NCBI RefSeq assembly: GCF_000192435.1
Contig: NZ_AEUD01000001.1
Location: 124,001 to 188,000 of the forward strand
Direction: 5' to 3'
From: Gordonia neofelifaecis NRRL B-59395
GTDB taxonomy: Bacteria > Actinomycetota > Actinomycetes > Mycobacteriales > Mycobacteriaceae
DNA: 64,000 nt
Shown here: one piece after another, positions 25,992-34,311 of the stretch
Layout: every line of letters starts with the position of its first letter
How positions within the stretch are numbered: position 1 is the stretch's first letter
Notes under the pieces: model-generated
Database searches by the model: none
What the model saw: the letters and a program-made list of their open reading frames with translations, nothing else
What the model was told of the DNA's origin: nothing
Position numbers and translations under genes: made by a program

Positions 25992-27632
25992 TCAGGCATT
26001 CTGGTGGGCCCGGAGGGTCAGGAGTCCGCCGGAGAGGTTCGACGCGTTCAGACCGGCGGCCCGCAGCACGCGGTAGGCGAGGTAGGAGCGCATCCCACTG
26101 GCGCACAGAACGCGGACTCCTCGTCCGGCGGCCGCTTCCCGGATCTCGTCGATGCGCGCGCGGACCTCGGTGTGCGGGATGCAGAGGGCTCCGGGCACCG
26201 GGTCGTCGTCCTGCTCGGCCGCTCCTCGCACGTCCAGAATCAGATGCGCAGGGTCGTCGTACTGGTCCGCGTACCAGAGCTGCAGGGATCCGTTCACCAC
26301 GTTCTCCGCGACCATGCCGGCGAGGTTCACGGGGTCCTTCGCCGAACCGAACGGCGGTGCGTATGCGAGGTCCAGGTCGATCAGGTCGGGGCCGGTCATC
26401 CGGTTGCGGATGGCCGTCGCGAGCACGTCGATGCGCTTGTCGACGCCGTCGGCACCGACTGCCTGCGCGCCCAGGATCAGCCCGTCATCGGCGCGGATGT
26501 GCATGAGCAGGTGGATCCGCTCGGCACCGGGGAAGTAGCCAGCGTGGCTGCCGGGGTGCAGATGCACTGTGCGGTAGTCGATTCCGGACTGTTCGAGGGC
26601 CGCGCGGTTCGCGCCGGTCATGGCAGCGGTCAGTGCTCCGATGCGGACGATTGCGGTGCCGACCGGCTGCGGGATCGCGCGGGCCGACTCCGGATCGATG
26701 ATGTGATCGGCGACCAGCCGGCCGGCGCGGTTGGCAGGTCCGGCCAGGGCGACGGGCCGTCGCAGACCGGTGACCGAGTCGGTGCTGACGGTCGCGTCGC
26801 CGACCGCCCAGACGCGATCGAGGTTGGTGCGGCCGTGCTCGTCGACGATCATCGCGCCGCGGTCGCATGCGACGCCCGCGGATTCGAAGACCGCGGTGTC
26901 CGGGCGGACGCCGACCGACAGGACCACGATGTCGGCCGTGAGCCGGGTGCCGTCCGCCAGGACGACGGTGTCGGTGTCGTCGCCCGGCTCGATCGCCGTC
27001 GCGGCGACGCCGGTGTGCAGGCCGATGCCCATCGCGCGGAGCTCGTCCTGGATCAGGGAGGCCTGCTCGGTCTCCAGGGGCGGCAGGACGTGGGGTGCCA
27101 GTTCGACGACGTCGACCGCCAAGCCTCGCATGCGCAGTCCCTCGGCCGCCTCCAGGCCGATGAAGCCGGCACCGAGGACCACGGCGCGGGTGGCGCCGGA
27201 CTCGACCTCGTCGCGCATGCGCGCGGCGTCGCCGACCGTCCGGAGCGTCTGGACGCGCGGGGAGTCGAGGCCGGGAAGCGGCGGTCGTAGCGCCGAGGCT
27301 CCGGGGGAGAGGACCAGCGCGTCGTACCGCCAGGTGGTGGTCGTGCCGTCGTGCCGGACGTCGACGGTCTGCGCCTGCGCATCGAGTCCGACCACCTCGT
27401 GGCGGATCCGGACGTCGATGTCGAGCGCAGCTCTCAGCGACTCGGGCGTCTGCACCAGCAGAGACTCCTGCTCGGTGATCTCGCCACTGACGTAGTACGG
27501 CAGCCCGCAGTTGGCGAACGACGGATGCTCGCCCCGTTCGAAGACGACGATCTCCGCGTCCTCGTCGAGGCGGCGCGCCCGTGCCGCTGCGCTCATCCCT
27601 CCGGCGACACCGCCGACGACCAGAATCCTCAT
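25992..27632 (-). CDS. CoA-disulfide reductase with C-terminal rhodanese domain
   Basis: 546 residues from ATG 27632 (GAGGGAGAACCAC upstream). FAD/NAD-binding motifs are VVGGVAGGMSAAARARR at the N-terminus and VVLGAGFIGLEAAEGL near residue 155. The redox Cys is in FANCGLPYYVSG (about residue 43), as in single-Cys CoA-disulfide reductases. The last ~85 residues are a rhodanese domain with active-site CASGMRSYLAYR. Such fusions reduce CoA disulfide or persulfide and take part in sulfane-sulfur handling. Two CsoR/CstR-like palindromes immediately upstream suggest persulfide- or metal-responsive repression; no such repressor gene is in the window. No rhodanese key residue appears to be missing. 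Confidence 0.85.
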   Translation of the reverse strand: MRILVVGGVAGGMSAAARARRLDEDAEIVVFERGEHPSFANCGLPYYVSGEITEQESLLVQTPESLRAALDIDVRIRHEVVGLDAQAQTVDVRHDGTTTTWRYDALVLSPGASALRPPLPGLDSPRVQTLRTVGDAARMRDEVESGATRAVVLGAGFIGLEAAEGLRMRGLAVDVVELAPHVLPPLETEQASLIQDELRAMGIGLHTGVAATAIEPGDDTDTVVLADGTRLTADIVVLSVGVRPDTAVFESAGVACDRGAMIVDEHGRTNLDRVWAVGDATVSTDSVTGLRRPVALAGPANRAGRLVADHIIDPESARAIPQPVGTAIVRIGALTAAMTGANRAALEQSGIDYRTVHLHPGSHAGYFPGAERIHLLMHIRADDGLILGAQAVGADGVDKRIDVLATAIRNRMTGPDLIDLDLAYAPPFGSAKDPVNLAGMVAENVVNGSLQLWYADQYDDPAHLILDVRGAAEQDDDPVPGALCIPHTEVRARIDEIREAAAGRGVRVLCASGMRSYLAYRVLRAAGLNASNLSGGLLTLRAHQNA

Positions 27633-27654
27633 GTGGTTCTCCCTCTCGTTCAAT

Positions 27655-27692
27655 TACCCCAGGGGGTATATTCGACCATACCCCAGGGGGTA
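27655..27692. promoter_or_regulatory. Two CsoR/CstR-type operator palindromes
   Basis: TACCCCAGGGGGTA occurs twice, at 27655-27668 and 27679-27692, 24 bases apart. Both copies lie 23-60 bases upstream of the CoA-disulfide reductase start. The G/C-tract palindrome flanked by TA is characteristic of CsoR-family repressors (copper CsoR, persulfide CstR). The spacing of two helical turns or so suggests two tetramers on one face. The rest of the 304-base gap to fdxC holds the fdxC leader; I see no gene in it. Confidence 0.75.
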
Positions 27693-27936
27693 TGGGAACT
27701 CGACGTGTGAACGGTCACAGGGCGCTGGGTGGTGCCGTTGCCCGGTCAGTGCTGGTCGCCGATTTATCTCAGGGTGCGCAAAATTATCCGCAGGTCGCGC
27801 CGATCGACGTGTCCGTGCCCGGGGGCGACGGTCGGAGGTGGAGTCCGACAGTGGATACTCTTAGAGTCGATATGGTTCCTCTGCGCTCATCAGCCCTGAG
27901 TGCGGAGTGGGAACTGTGCAGTGAAGGAGAAGCGTA

Positions 27937-28263
27937 GTGACGTACATCATCGCTGAGCCCTGCGTCGATGTCCTCGACCGGGCCTGTGTTGAAGAGTGCC
28001 CCGTCGATTGCATCTACGAGGGCGGGCGCATGCTCTACATCCAGCCCGACGAGTGCGTCGACTGTGGCGCGTGCGAGCCGGTCTGTCCGGTGGAGGCCAT
28101 CTTCTACGAAGACGACGTGCCGGACGAGTGGGAGCCGTATGTGAGCGCCAACGTCGACTTCTTCGAGGAGCTCGGCTCGCCCGGCGGCGCCAGCAAGGTC
28201 GGCAAGACCGCATTCGACCCGGCGTTCATCAAGGCGCTGCCGCCGATGGGCGAAGAGGGCTGA
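27937..28263 (+). CDS. fdxC: 7Fe ferredoxin FdxC
   Basis: 108 residues from GTG 27937 with GAAGGAGAAG upstream. The N-terminal half binds two clusters: EPCVDVLDRACVEECPVDCI gives the 3Fe-4S/4Fe-4S Cys set, and ECVDCGACEPVCPVEAIF gives the second set. The acidic C-terminal extension is typical of actinobacterial 7Fe ferredoxins. Eight bases separate it from dapC, as in M. tuberculosis Rv1177-Rv1178. It is an electron carrier for unspecified partners. Confidence 0.9.
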   Translation: MTYIIAEPCVDVLDRACVEECPVDCIYEGGRMLYIQPDECVDCGACEPVCPVEAIFYEDDVPDEWEPYVSANVDFFEELGSPGGASKVGKTAFDPAFIKALPPMGEEG

Positions 28264-28270
28264 TCCACCC

Positions 28271-29419
28271 GTGAGTTCTGCGCCCGGTTCATCGAACGGC
28301 AGCACGCCGACCCGTCGCCTGCGCCCGGTGAGTTCCGGACTGCCGGACTTCCCGTGGGACACCATCGCGGACGCGAAGGCCGCGGCTGCGGCGCATCCCG
28401 GCGGAATCGTCGACCTGTCGGTGGGTACGCCCGTCGACCCGGTGGATCCGCTGATCCGGAAGGCGCTCGCCGCGTCGTCGGAGTTTCCGGGGTATCCCGC
28501 GACGGTCGGGACCCGCGAACTCCGCGAGTCTGCGGTCGGCGCACTGAGCCGCCGCTTCGGCATCACCGGCCTCGACGAGTCGTCGATCCTACCGGTGGTA
28601 GGCACCAAAGAGGTGATCGCCGGGCTCCCGGCCCAGATCGGCGTGCCCGCGGGCGACCTCGTGGTGATTCCGGAGGTCGCCTACCCGACGTACGAGGTGG
28701 GCGCGCTGCTGGCCGGCGCGCAGGTGTTGCGCGCGGACTCCGTCGATGCGATCGGCGACCGTGAGCCGGCCCTGATCTACCTGAACAGCCCGTCGAATCC
28801 CACCGGGCGAGTGCAGAGTGCGGCAGAGCTCAAGGTCATCGTCGACTGGGCGCGCGAGCGTGGCGCGGTCGTCGTGTCGGACGAGTGCTACCTCGGCCTC
28901 ACCTGGGAGGGCTCGGCCCATTCCGTCCTCCACTCGGATGTCTGCGGGGGAGACCACAGCGGGCTGATCGCGGTGCACTCGCTGTCGAAGGTGTCGAACC
29001 TGGCGTCGTACCGGGCGGGTTTCCTGGCGGGCGATCGCGAACTGATCGCCGAACTCCTCGCGGTGCGCAAGCATGCGGGCATGATCGTCCCGTTCCCGAT
29101 CCAGGGGGCGACGGTGGCCGCGCTGAACGACGATGCCCACGTCGACGTCCAGCGCGAGCGTTACCGAGTCCGTCGCGACAAGCTGCGGACCGCGCTGCTC
29201 GGAGCCGGATTCGCCATCGACCACTCCGAAGCCGGCCTGTACCTCTGGGCGACGCGCGGCGAGGACTCGCGCACCACACAGCGGTGGCTCGCCGAGCGCG
29301 GCATCCTCGTGGCTCCGGGCGACTTCTACGGCCCCGCCGGAGCTCGGCACGTCCGCATCGCGCTGACCGGTACCGACGAACGCATCGACGCCGCCGTCGA
29401 GCGCCTCGTTCGTATTTGA
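28271..29419 (+). CDS. dapC: N-succinyldiaminopimelate aminotransferase DapC
   Basis: 382 residues from GTG 28271. It is a class I/II PLP aminotransferase. The PLP Lys is in HSLSKVSNLASYRAGF (residues ~235-250). Substrate-binding Asn and Asp/Tyr are in YLNSPSNPTGRV and VVSDECYLGL, and an Arg lies near the end (ARHVRIALTGTDERI). It converts N-succinyl-2-amino-6-ketopimelate to N-succinyl-diaminopimelate for lysine and peptidoglycan. Gene order fdxC-dapC followed by dapD/dapE supports the role. The stop codon falls inside the first arm of the palindrome at 29411. Confidence 0.85.
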   Translation: MSSAPGSSNGSTPTRRLRPVSSGLPDFPWDTIADAKAAAAAHPGGIVDLSVGTPVDPVDPLIRKALAASSEFPGYPATVGTRELRESAVGALSRRFGITGLDESSILPVVGTKEVIAGLPAQIGVPAGDLVVIPEVAYPTYEVGALLAGAQVLRADSVDAIGDREPALIYLNSPSNPTGRVQSAAELKVIVDWARERGAVVVSDECYLGLTWEGSAHSVLHSDVCGGDHSGLIAVHSLSKVSNLASYRAGFLAGDRELIAELLAVRKHAGMIVPFPIQGATVAALNDDAHVDVQRERYRVRRDKLRTALLGAGFAIDHSEAGLYLWATRGEDSRTTQRWLAERGILVAPGDFYGPAGARHVRIALTGTDERIDAAVERLVRI

Positions 29420-29484
29420 ATCCCCTATACGACTCTTACTTCGCGAGAATCGACGAAATCGGGCCGATCGGGGATTCATTTACG
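29411..29484. terminator. Inverted repeat overlapping both convergent stop codons
   Basis: Arms 29411-29425 and 29470-29484 (CGTATTTGAATCCCC against GGGGATTCATTTACG) pair with one mismatch. The left arm contains the dapC stop and the right arm the stop of the convergent AbiEi/DUF559 gene. The arm sequence is the same as that of the palindrome at 30341-30415, so the two are related repeats that bracket the gene in between. Confidence 0.7.
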
Positions 29485-30289
29485 CGATCAATGGTCGACG
29501 GTGGACGCCGCGGCGGATCAGTTCGATGAGCAGCGGGCCCACCCGGTCCCATTGGTAGATCACCTGCCGATAGGTGAGCCGGATCGGGTCGTAGCCGAGC
29601 GCCCGCGCCCGTAGGTCGCGGAGTCGGTCCTTCTCGAACTGATCGGGATCGGCGTGGTACTCGTATCCGTCCACCTCAACGATCATCGACGTGCCGACCA
29701 CGAGGTCCACCCGTCCGACCTCCGGGATGGCGACTTGCGTCCGAATGTGCAGGTGAGGTGCGCGAAGCCGCAGTCGGACAAGTGTTTCCGTACCCGATTC
29801 GGCTTGTCCGTCGACGAGCGACAGAGCCTGCTGCACCGAACGCGGCGCTCCGCCCAACTCGGCCTCCAGTCCGGACGGGGAGAGCAGGCGGCGGTTGAGG
29901 ATCGAATCGCAGATCACCACGAAGTCCTCCGTCGGCAGGCATCGAGCCGCGTGCCGCAATGCCGTCGGCAGATCGTCGACCGCACCGGTGACCTTCGGCG
30001 GCCGGCCGTGGAGACGGCACCAGCTCGGGTGATCGCGGACGGACGACGTCGAGCCCCTCATGTGCAGCTTCGGCGTGGGCGGCACCCACACGCCGTGCCG
30101 CTTCAGCGCCGACGTGCAGGTCACCACCCCTCCGGAGGCCACGGCCCGCACGACCTCCGGATCAGCGGCTGGATCGGCGAGCCATCCGTGTCGTAGTCGC
30201 CGGAGCCTGCCTTCTCTGAGCTCGACGTCGAGTTGCGCGCGCGACATCGATTCCAGCAGTTTCCCCCGCCTGAACACCCCCGAGTCCAT
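29480..30289 (-). CDS. AbiEi N-terminal/DUF559 nuclease-like protein
   Basis: 269 residues from ATG 30289. The N-terminal ~70 residues (MSRAQLDVELREGRLRRL, HGWLADPAADPEVV, CTSALKRHGVWVP) resemble the winged-helix antitoxin-like domain of AbiEi. The C-terminal part is a DUF559/Vsr-like PD-(D/E)xK nuclease fold: ESGTETLVRLRL, VGRVDLVVG, MIVEVDGYEYHAD and a basic helix with RLTYRQV. The D...E-V-D pattern is the likely metal site. Such standalone proteins are common in actinobacteria, often solitary, and are suspected to be defence or toxin-antitoxin relatives; no partner toxin is next to it. It sits between dapC and dapD, bracketed by related palindromes. Confidence 0.65.
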   Translation of the reverse strand: MDSGVFRRGKLLESMSRAQLDVELREGRLRRLRHGWLADPAADPEVVRAVASGGVVTCTSALKRHGVWVPPTPKLHMRGSTSSVRDHPSWCRLHGRPPKVTGAVDDLPTALRHAARCLPTEDFVVICDSILNRRLLSPSGLEAELGGAPRSVQQALSLVDGQAESGTETLVRLRLRAPHLHIRTQVAIPEVGRVDLVVGTSMIVEVDGYEYHADPDQFEKDRLRDLRARALGYDPIRLTYRQVIYQWDRVGPLLIELIRRGVHRRPLIA

Positions 30290-30340
30290 GAGGGGATGGT
30301 GCTATAGGGGAGTCCCGATCGGTCCGGTTTCGGAGTTTCC

Positions 30341-30415
30341 CGTATTTGAATCCCCGATTCGGGGGTCAACTTGGCCGAACGCGGCGTTTGCGCCCGAATC
30401 GGGGATTCAAATACG
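30341..30415. terminator. Perfect 23-bp inverted repeat after dapD
   Basis: Arms 30341-30363 and 30393-30415 are perfectly complementary and separated by 29 bases. It lies 10 bases beyond the dapD stop on the minus strand. The outer arm CGTATTTGAATCCCC repeats the sequence at 29411-29425. A terminator for dapD is the likeliest role. Confidence 0.75.
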
Positions 30416-30424
30416 AGAAGGGCC

Positions 30425-31390
30425 TCAGTTGTGTGCGTGCAGCGCCTCGTTGAGGGCGATGCCGTCGCCTTCCTTGGCGGTCACCTCGACCGCGCCGGTG
30501 GTGCTGTTGCGCCGGAACAGCAGGTTCGACTGTCCGGCGAGGTCGCGGGCCTTGACGACGGAGCCGTCGGGGCCGGTCACCTTGGTGCCCGCGGTGATGT
30601 AGAGGCCGGCTTCGATCACGCAGTCGTCGCCGAGGGGGATGCCGCAGCCGGCGTTGGCGCCGAGGAGGCAGCGCCGGCCGATGGTGATGATCTCCTTGCC
30701 GCCGCCGGAGAGGGTGCCCATGGTGGACGCGCCGCCACCGATGTCGGAGCCGTCGCCGACCACGACGCCCGCCGAGATGCGACCCTCGACCATCGAGGTG
30801 CCGAGAGTTCCGGCGTTGAAGTTCACGAAGCCCTCGTGCATCACGGTGGTGCCCGGCGACAGGTGCGCGCCCAGGCGCACACGGTCGGCGTCGCCGATGC
30901 GGACGCCCTTCGGGGTCACGTAGTCGACCATGCGGGGGAACTTGTCGATCGAGTACACGGTGACCTGCCCGCGGGCGCGGAGCCGGGCCCGGGTGGTCTC
31001 GAAACCGTCGACGGCGCACGGGCCGAAGTTGGTCCACACGACGTTGCTCAGCAGGCCGAACTGGCCGTCCAGGTTCGCGCCGTGCGGCTGGATCAGGCAG
31101 TGGGACAGCAGGTGCAGGCGCAGGTACACATCGTGCGCATCGACCGGCGCGACGGAGAGGTCGGCGATGACCGTGCGGACGGCGACGGTGCGGACGCCGC
31201 GCGCGCCGTCCTCACCCACGAGAGGGCGGAGGTCGGCGGGGATGTCGTCACCGGTCAGCTCGGTGGAACCCGTCGCGCCGGGCGCCGAGCTCAATTCGGG
31301 GGACGGGTACCAGGTGTCGAGCACGACGGTCGAGCCGTCGTTCTCCCACACGGTGGCGATTCCAATGGCAACAGCACCTTGAGTAGTCAC
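30425..31390 (-). CDS. dapD: Tetrahydrodipicolinate N-succinyltransferase DapD
   Basis: 321 residues from GTG 31390, the start that fits the actinobacterial DapD N-terminus. It transfers succinyl from succinyl-CoA to tetrahydrodipicolinate. The family signatures include [31 protein letters not shown] and a left-handed parallel beta-helix of hexapeptide repeats ([56 protein letters not shown]). It is divergent from dapE, 74 bases apart, which suggests one shared promoter region for the pathway. The order matches Rv1201c-Rv1202. Confidence 0.92.
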   Translation of the reverse strand: MTTQGAVAIGIATVWENDGSTVVLDTWYPSPELSSAPGATGSTELTGDDIPADLRPLVGEDGARGVRTVAVRTVIADLSVAPVDAHDVYLRLHLLSHCLIQPHGANLDGQFGLLSNVVWTNFGPCAVDGFETTRARLRARGQVTVYSIDKFPRMVDYVTPKGVRIGDADRVRLGAHLSPGTTVMHEGFVNFNAGTLGTSMVEGRISAGVVVGDGSDIGGGASTMGTLSGGGKEIITIGRRCLLGANAGCGIPLGDDCVIEAGLYITAGTKVTGPDGSVVKARDLAGQSNLLFRRNSTTGAVEVTAKEGDGIALNEALHAHN

Positions 31391-31463
31391 GCGTTCGATT
31401 CTATCGACAGCCTGTGACGAGGCCGATGCCGGAGCGCACGGGTTCCTCCTACGATGGACGACT

Positions 31464-32570
31464 GTGAGCACTCCGAGCCTCGACCTGACCTCAGACCCGA
31501 TCGAACTGACCGCCGCCCTCGTCGACATTCCGAGCGTGAGCCGGGACGAGTCGCTCATCGCCGACGCCGTCGAGCATGCCCTGCGGACGCAGACCTCCGG
31601 TTTCGAGGTGATCCGCCACGGCAACTGCGTGCTCGCACGCACGGACCGCGGCAAGCCCAGCCGGGTGATTCTCGCCGGCCACCTCGACACCGTGCCGATC
31701 GTCGACAACGTCCCGTCGCGCCGCACCCTCACCGATGACGAGGGCGACGTGCTGCACGGCTGTGGAACCGTCGACATGAAGTCGGGCGACGCGGTGTTCC
31801 TGCATCTGGCGGCGACGCTCGCCGACCCCGCCCACGACCTGACGCTGATCTTCTACGACTGCGAGGAGATCGCCGCGGAGTTCAACGGACTCGGCACGAT
31901 CGAGCGGGAACTGCCGGACTGGCTGGCCGGCGACGTCGCGATCCTGGGTGAGCCGACCGCCGGCCAGATCGAGGCGGGCTGCCAGGGCACGCTGCGCGTC
32001 CGGTTCACCGCGACCGGTACCCGTGCGCACTCAGCTCGGGCCTGGATGGGGGACAACGCGATTCACAAGCTCGGACGGATGCTGACCGCTCTCGGCGACT
32101 ACCGGCCGCGGCGCGTCGACATCGACGGCTGCGAGTACCGCGAGGGACTCTCGGCAGTCGGCGTGCACGGTGGCGTCGCGGGAAATGTGATTCCCGACGA
32201 GGCGTACGTCGACGTGAACTTCCGCTTCGCCCCCGACCGCTCACCGGAACAGGCCTTCGACCACGTCCGCGAGGTGTTCGCCGCCGACCTCGCCGACGGC
32301 ACGCTGACCGCCGAGGTCACCGACTCCGCCGCCGGTGCGCTTCCAGGTCTCGCCCATCCGGCCGCCGCGAAACTCGTCGCCGCGGCGGACGGACGGTTCC
32401 GCGCCAAGTACGGCTGGACGGACGTCTCCCGCTTCGCCGCACTCGGCATTCCCGCGGTCAACCTGGGCCCGGGCGACCCGAGTCTGGCACACCGCGTCGA
32501 CGAGCGGGTGCCGGTCGAGCAGATCACCGAGGTCACGGAGATGCTGCGGGCCTATCTGTCGGGGCAGTGA
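31464..32570 (+). CDS. dapE: Succinyl-diaminopimelate desuccinylase DapE
   Basis: 368 residues from GTG 31464. It is an M20 zinc peptidase-like hydrolase that removes succinate from N-succinyl-LL-diaminopimelate. Metal ligands and base lie in [10 protein letters not shown] (His, Asp), [14 protein letters not shown] (Asp), FYDCEEI (catalytic Glu pair) and the late His in [11 protein letters not shown] dimerisation domain with [19 protein letters not shown] lies between. It is divergent from dapD, so three of the succinylase-branch genes lie within 4.3 kb. Confidence 0.9.
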   Translation: MSTPSLDLTSDPIELTAALVDIPSVSRDESLIADAVEHALRTQTSGFEVIRHGNCVLARTDRGKPSRVILAGHLDTVPIVDNVPSRRTLTDDEGDVLHGCGTVDMKSGDAVFLHLAATLADPAHDLTLIFYDCEEIAAEFNGLGTIERELPDWLAGDVAILGEPTAGQIEAGCQGTLRVRFTATGTRAHSARAWMGDNAIHKLGRMLTALGDYRPRRVDIDGCEYREGLSAVGVHGGVAGNVIPDEAYVDVNFRFAPDRSPEQAFDHVREVFAADLADGTLTAEVTDSAAGALPGLAHPAAAKLVAAADGRFRAKYGWTDVSRFAALGIPAVNLGPGDPSLAHRVDERVPVEQITEVTEMLRAYLSGQ

Positions 32571-32588
32571 TCCGTCGGGGCGCTGTCG

Positions 32589-33290
32589 CTATCCGAACAG
32601 CAGTGCGGCGCCCAGGTCGACGACCCCGGCGTACAGCGTCGCGGGGTCGTCGGTGACGGGTCCCAGCTGTTCGAAGAGTTCGCTGGTGATCGACCCCAGC
32701 AGCAGGTTCCAGACAGCGATCCCGCGCGCGAGAACCGCAGCGTCGGCGCCCGCCGGGACCGCCGGATCATCTGAGAGCAGGCCGAGGGCCCGAGCCGCCG
32801 CCGACTGGACACGCGGATCGGTGCCTGCCACGTCGGGTGCTGAACCGGCGTCGGTGAGGATCGACGCGAGCGCGATCAGCGGACGTTCGCCCGCCGGGTT
32901 GGTCTGCTCTCGCGGCGCCCGGTAGCCGGGTACGGGGGAACCGTAGAGCAGGGCGTACTCGCTCGGGTTCGCGAGCGCCCAGTCCCGCAGCGCCCCGGCG
33001 AACGCCGTGAAACGGGTCCGGCCGCTCCGATGCCGGGCGACTGCGGCGTCGATCGAGTCGGCGAGGTCGGTGTACGCGTCGACGATCAGCAGGGTCAACA
33101 GGGCGTCGCGGTCGCGCACATACCGGTACAGCGCCGACGGGGTGATCTCCATATCGCGTGCGACGGCGCGCAGTGACAGCCCGGCCGCGCCGTGTTCGGC
33201 GAGGTGCCGATGTCCGACCGTCCGCAGTCTGCTCTCCACCGCCGCGCGATTGCGTGCGCGCGGTCCGGTCGCCTGGTTGTCGTCGCTCAT
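32589..33290 (-). CDS. TetR-family repressor, divergent from a DUF2568/Ddn-like operon
   Basis: 233 residues from ATG 33290; the frame is open to 33329. The N-terminal helix-turn-helix reads LSLRAVARDMEITPSALYRYVRDRD (core shown as LSLRAVARDMEITPSALYRY). The C-terminal ligand domain has the TetR WHG-like pattern (ALRDWALANPSEYALLYG, GIAVWNLLLGSITSELFEQL). Two copies of one palindrome lie in the 130-base gap to the divergent operon, so it very probably represses itself and that operon. The inducer is unknown. Confidence 0.85.
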   Translation of the reverse strand: MSDDNQATGPRARNRAAVESRLRTVGHRHLAEHGAAGLSLRAVARDMEITPSALYRYVRDRDALLTLLIVDAYTDLADSIDAAVARHRSGRTRFTAFAGALRDWALANPSEYALLYGSPVPGYRAPREQTNPAGERPLIALASILTDAGSAPDVAGTDPRVQSAAARALGLLSDDPAVPAGADAAVLARGIAVWNLLLGSITSELFEQLGPVTDDPATLYAGVVDLGAALLFG

Positions 33291-33333
33291 ATCCGTCACA
33301 TCGTCGCACGTCTGGGCGGGCTTATCCATTAAT

Positions 33334-33350
33334 CGAGAACAGTGTTCTTG
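33334..33350. promoter_or_regulatory. TetR operator copy 1
   Basis: CGAGAACAGTGTTCTTG: arms CGAGAAC and GTTCT[TC]G around a 3-base spacer. It lies 44 bases upstream of the TetR start codon. It is the same motif as at 33388-33404. Confidence 0.7.
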
Positions 33351-33387
33351 ATTTTCGTGCGATCGACGCCTATCGTCGTCAGTGAAT

Positions 33388-33404
33388 CGAGAACGGTGTT
33401 CTCG
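33388..33404. promoter_or_regulatory. TetR operator copy 2
   Basis: CGAGAACGGTGTTCTCG, a perfect 7-bp inverted repeat with spacer GGT, 17 bases before the DUF2568 start codon. Position between promoter and ribosome site (GGAGGAGGAGG) fits repression of the plus-strand operon. Confidence 0.75.
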
Positions 33405-33420
33405 AATCGGAGGAGGAGGG

Positions 33421-33792
33421 ATGACTGCGATCTACGTGTGGACCCTCGCGGCAGTGATGTTCGTCCTGGAACTGGCGATGGTCGGCGTCCTCGGATATGC
33501 GGGCCTGGTCCTGGCGGGCCGGGGTCTCTTCGGCTGGCCGGCAGCCGCGGGCGCGGTGATCGCGGTGGCTCTCGTGTGGGCGCTGTTCGCCGCACCGGCG
33601 GCCACCTTCGACATCGGACTCGTCAAGGCCGTGGTGAAGGTCGCGCTCTTCGCTGCCGCCGCCGTCGTGCTGTGGCAGGTGGCTCATCGGCCGGACCTCG
33701 CCGCGGCTTTCGCGGTTCTCGCACTCGTCGTCAACATCGCGGCGGTTCTGCCGCCGTACAGCACCTATGGAGGTTTCGATGTCCCAGCGTGA
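33421..33792 (+). CDS. DUF2568 (YrdB-family) membrane protein
   Basis: 123 residues with four hydrophobic helices (AVMFVLELAMVGVLGYAGLV, AAAGAVIAVALVWALFAAPA, VVKVALFAAAAVVLW, AFAVLALVVNIAAVLPP). It matches the small YrdB/DUF2568 integral membrane family of unknown function. ATG 33421 follows a run of GGAGGAGGAGG. It overlaps the next gene by 14 bases in a different frame, so the pair is co-translated and probably controlled by the divergent TetR. Confidence 0.75.
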   Translation: MTAIYVWTLAAVMFVLELAMVGVLGYAGLVLAGRGLFGWPAAAGAVIAVALVWALFAAPAATFDIGLVKAVVKVALFAAAAVVLWQVAHRPDLAAAFAVLALVVNIAAVLPPYSTYGGFDVPA

Positions 33793-34258
33793 CAAAGCGG
33801 ATGACCGCAACGATGCGGACCGGCCCGGCGGCCGCCTGCTCACCGTCTCGAACGCCGCCGTCGGCGGCCTGGTCCGGCTCGGCGCCGCTCCGCGCGGGTG
33901 CCACGAACTCTCGGTGTCCGGCCGGACGTCCGGCCGCATCACGACCAGGCCGGTCAACGTTCTGGAGTGGGCCGGGCACCGCTATCTGCTGTCTCCGCGT
34001 GGAGACACCCAGTGGGTGCGAAACGTCCGGGTGAGTGGCGAGGCGACCCTCCGGCGCGGCCGTCGCACCGAGGCCGTGGAGCTCACCGAACTGGCCGACG
34101 GCGTCAAGCCCGAGTTGATCCGCGAGTACCTGCGGCGGTGGGGATGGCAGGTCAAGGCCTTCGTCGACGGACTCACCGCGGAGTCGTCGGACGCCGAGCT
34201 CGCCGGCGCGGCATCGAGATTTCCGGTGTTCGAACTGGTTCCCTCCGCCGCCGACTGA
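33779..34258 (+). CDS. Ddn-like deazaflavin (F420)-dependent nitroreductase family protein
   Basis: 159 residues from ATG 33779 with GGAGG upstream. It resembles the F420H2-dependent split-barrel family: HELSVSGRTSGRITTRPVNV, YLLSPRGDTQWVRNVRVSGE and the conserved ATLRRGRRTEAVELTEL. In mycobacteria, relatives (Ddn and paralogues) reduce quinones or nitro compounds with F420H2, which would use the cofactor made by fbiABC in this window. It is coupled to the DUF2568 gene and likely regulated by TetR. The substrate is unknown. Confidence 0.75.
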   Translation: MSQRDKADDRNDADRPGGRLLTVSNAAVGGLVRLGAAPRGCHELSVSGRTSGRITTRPVNVLEWAGHRYLLSPRGDTQWVRNVRVSGEATLRRGRRTEAVELTELADGVKPELIREYLRRWGWQVKAFVDGLTAESSDAELAGAASRFPVFELVPSAAD

Positions 34259-34311
34259 CCCGTCGGCCGTCGGATCGGGCGATCGTCGGGGGTGGTTGCT
34301 AGTGTCGCGAC

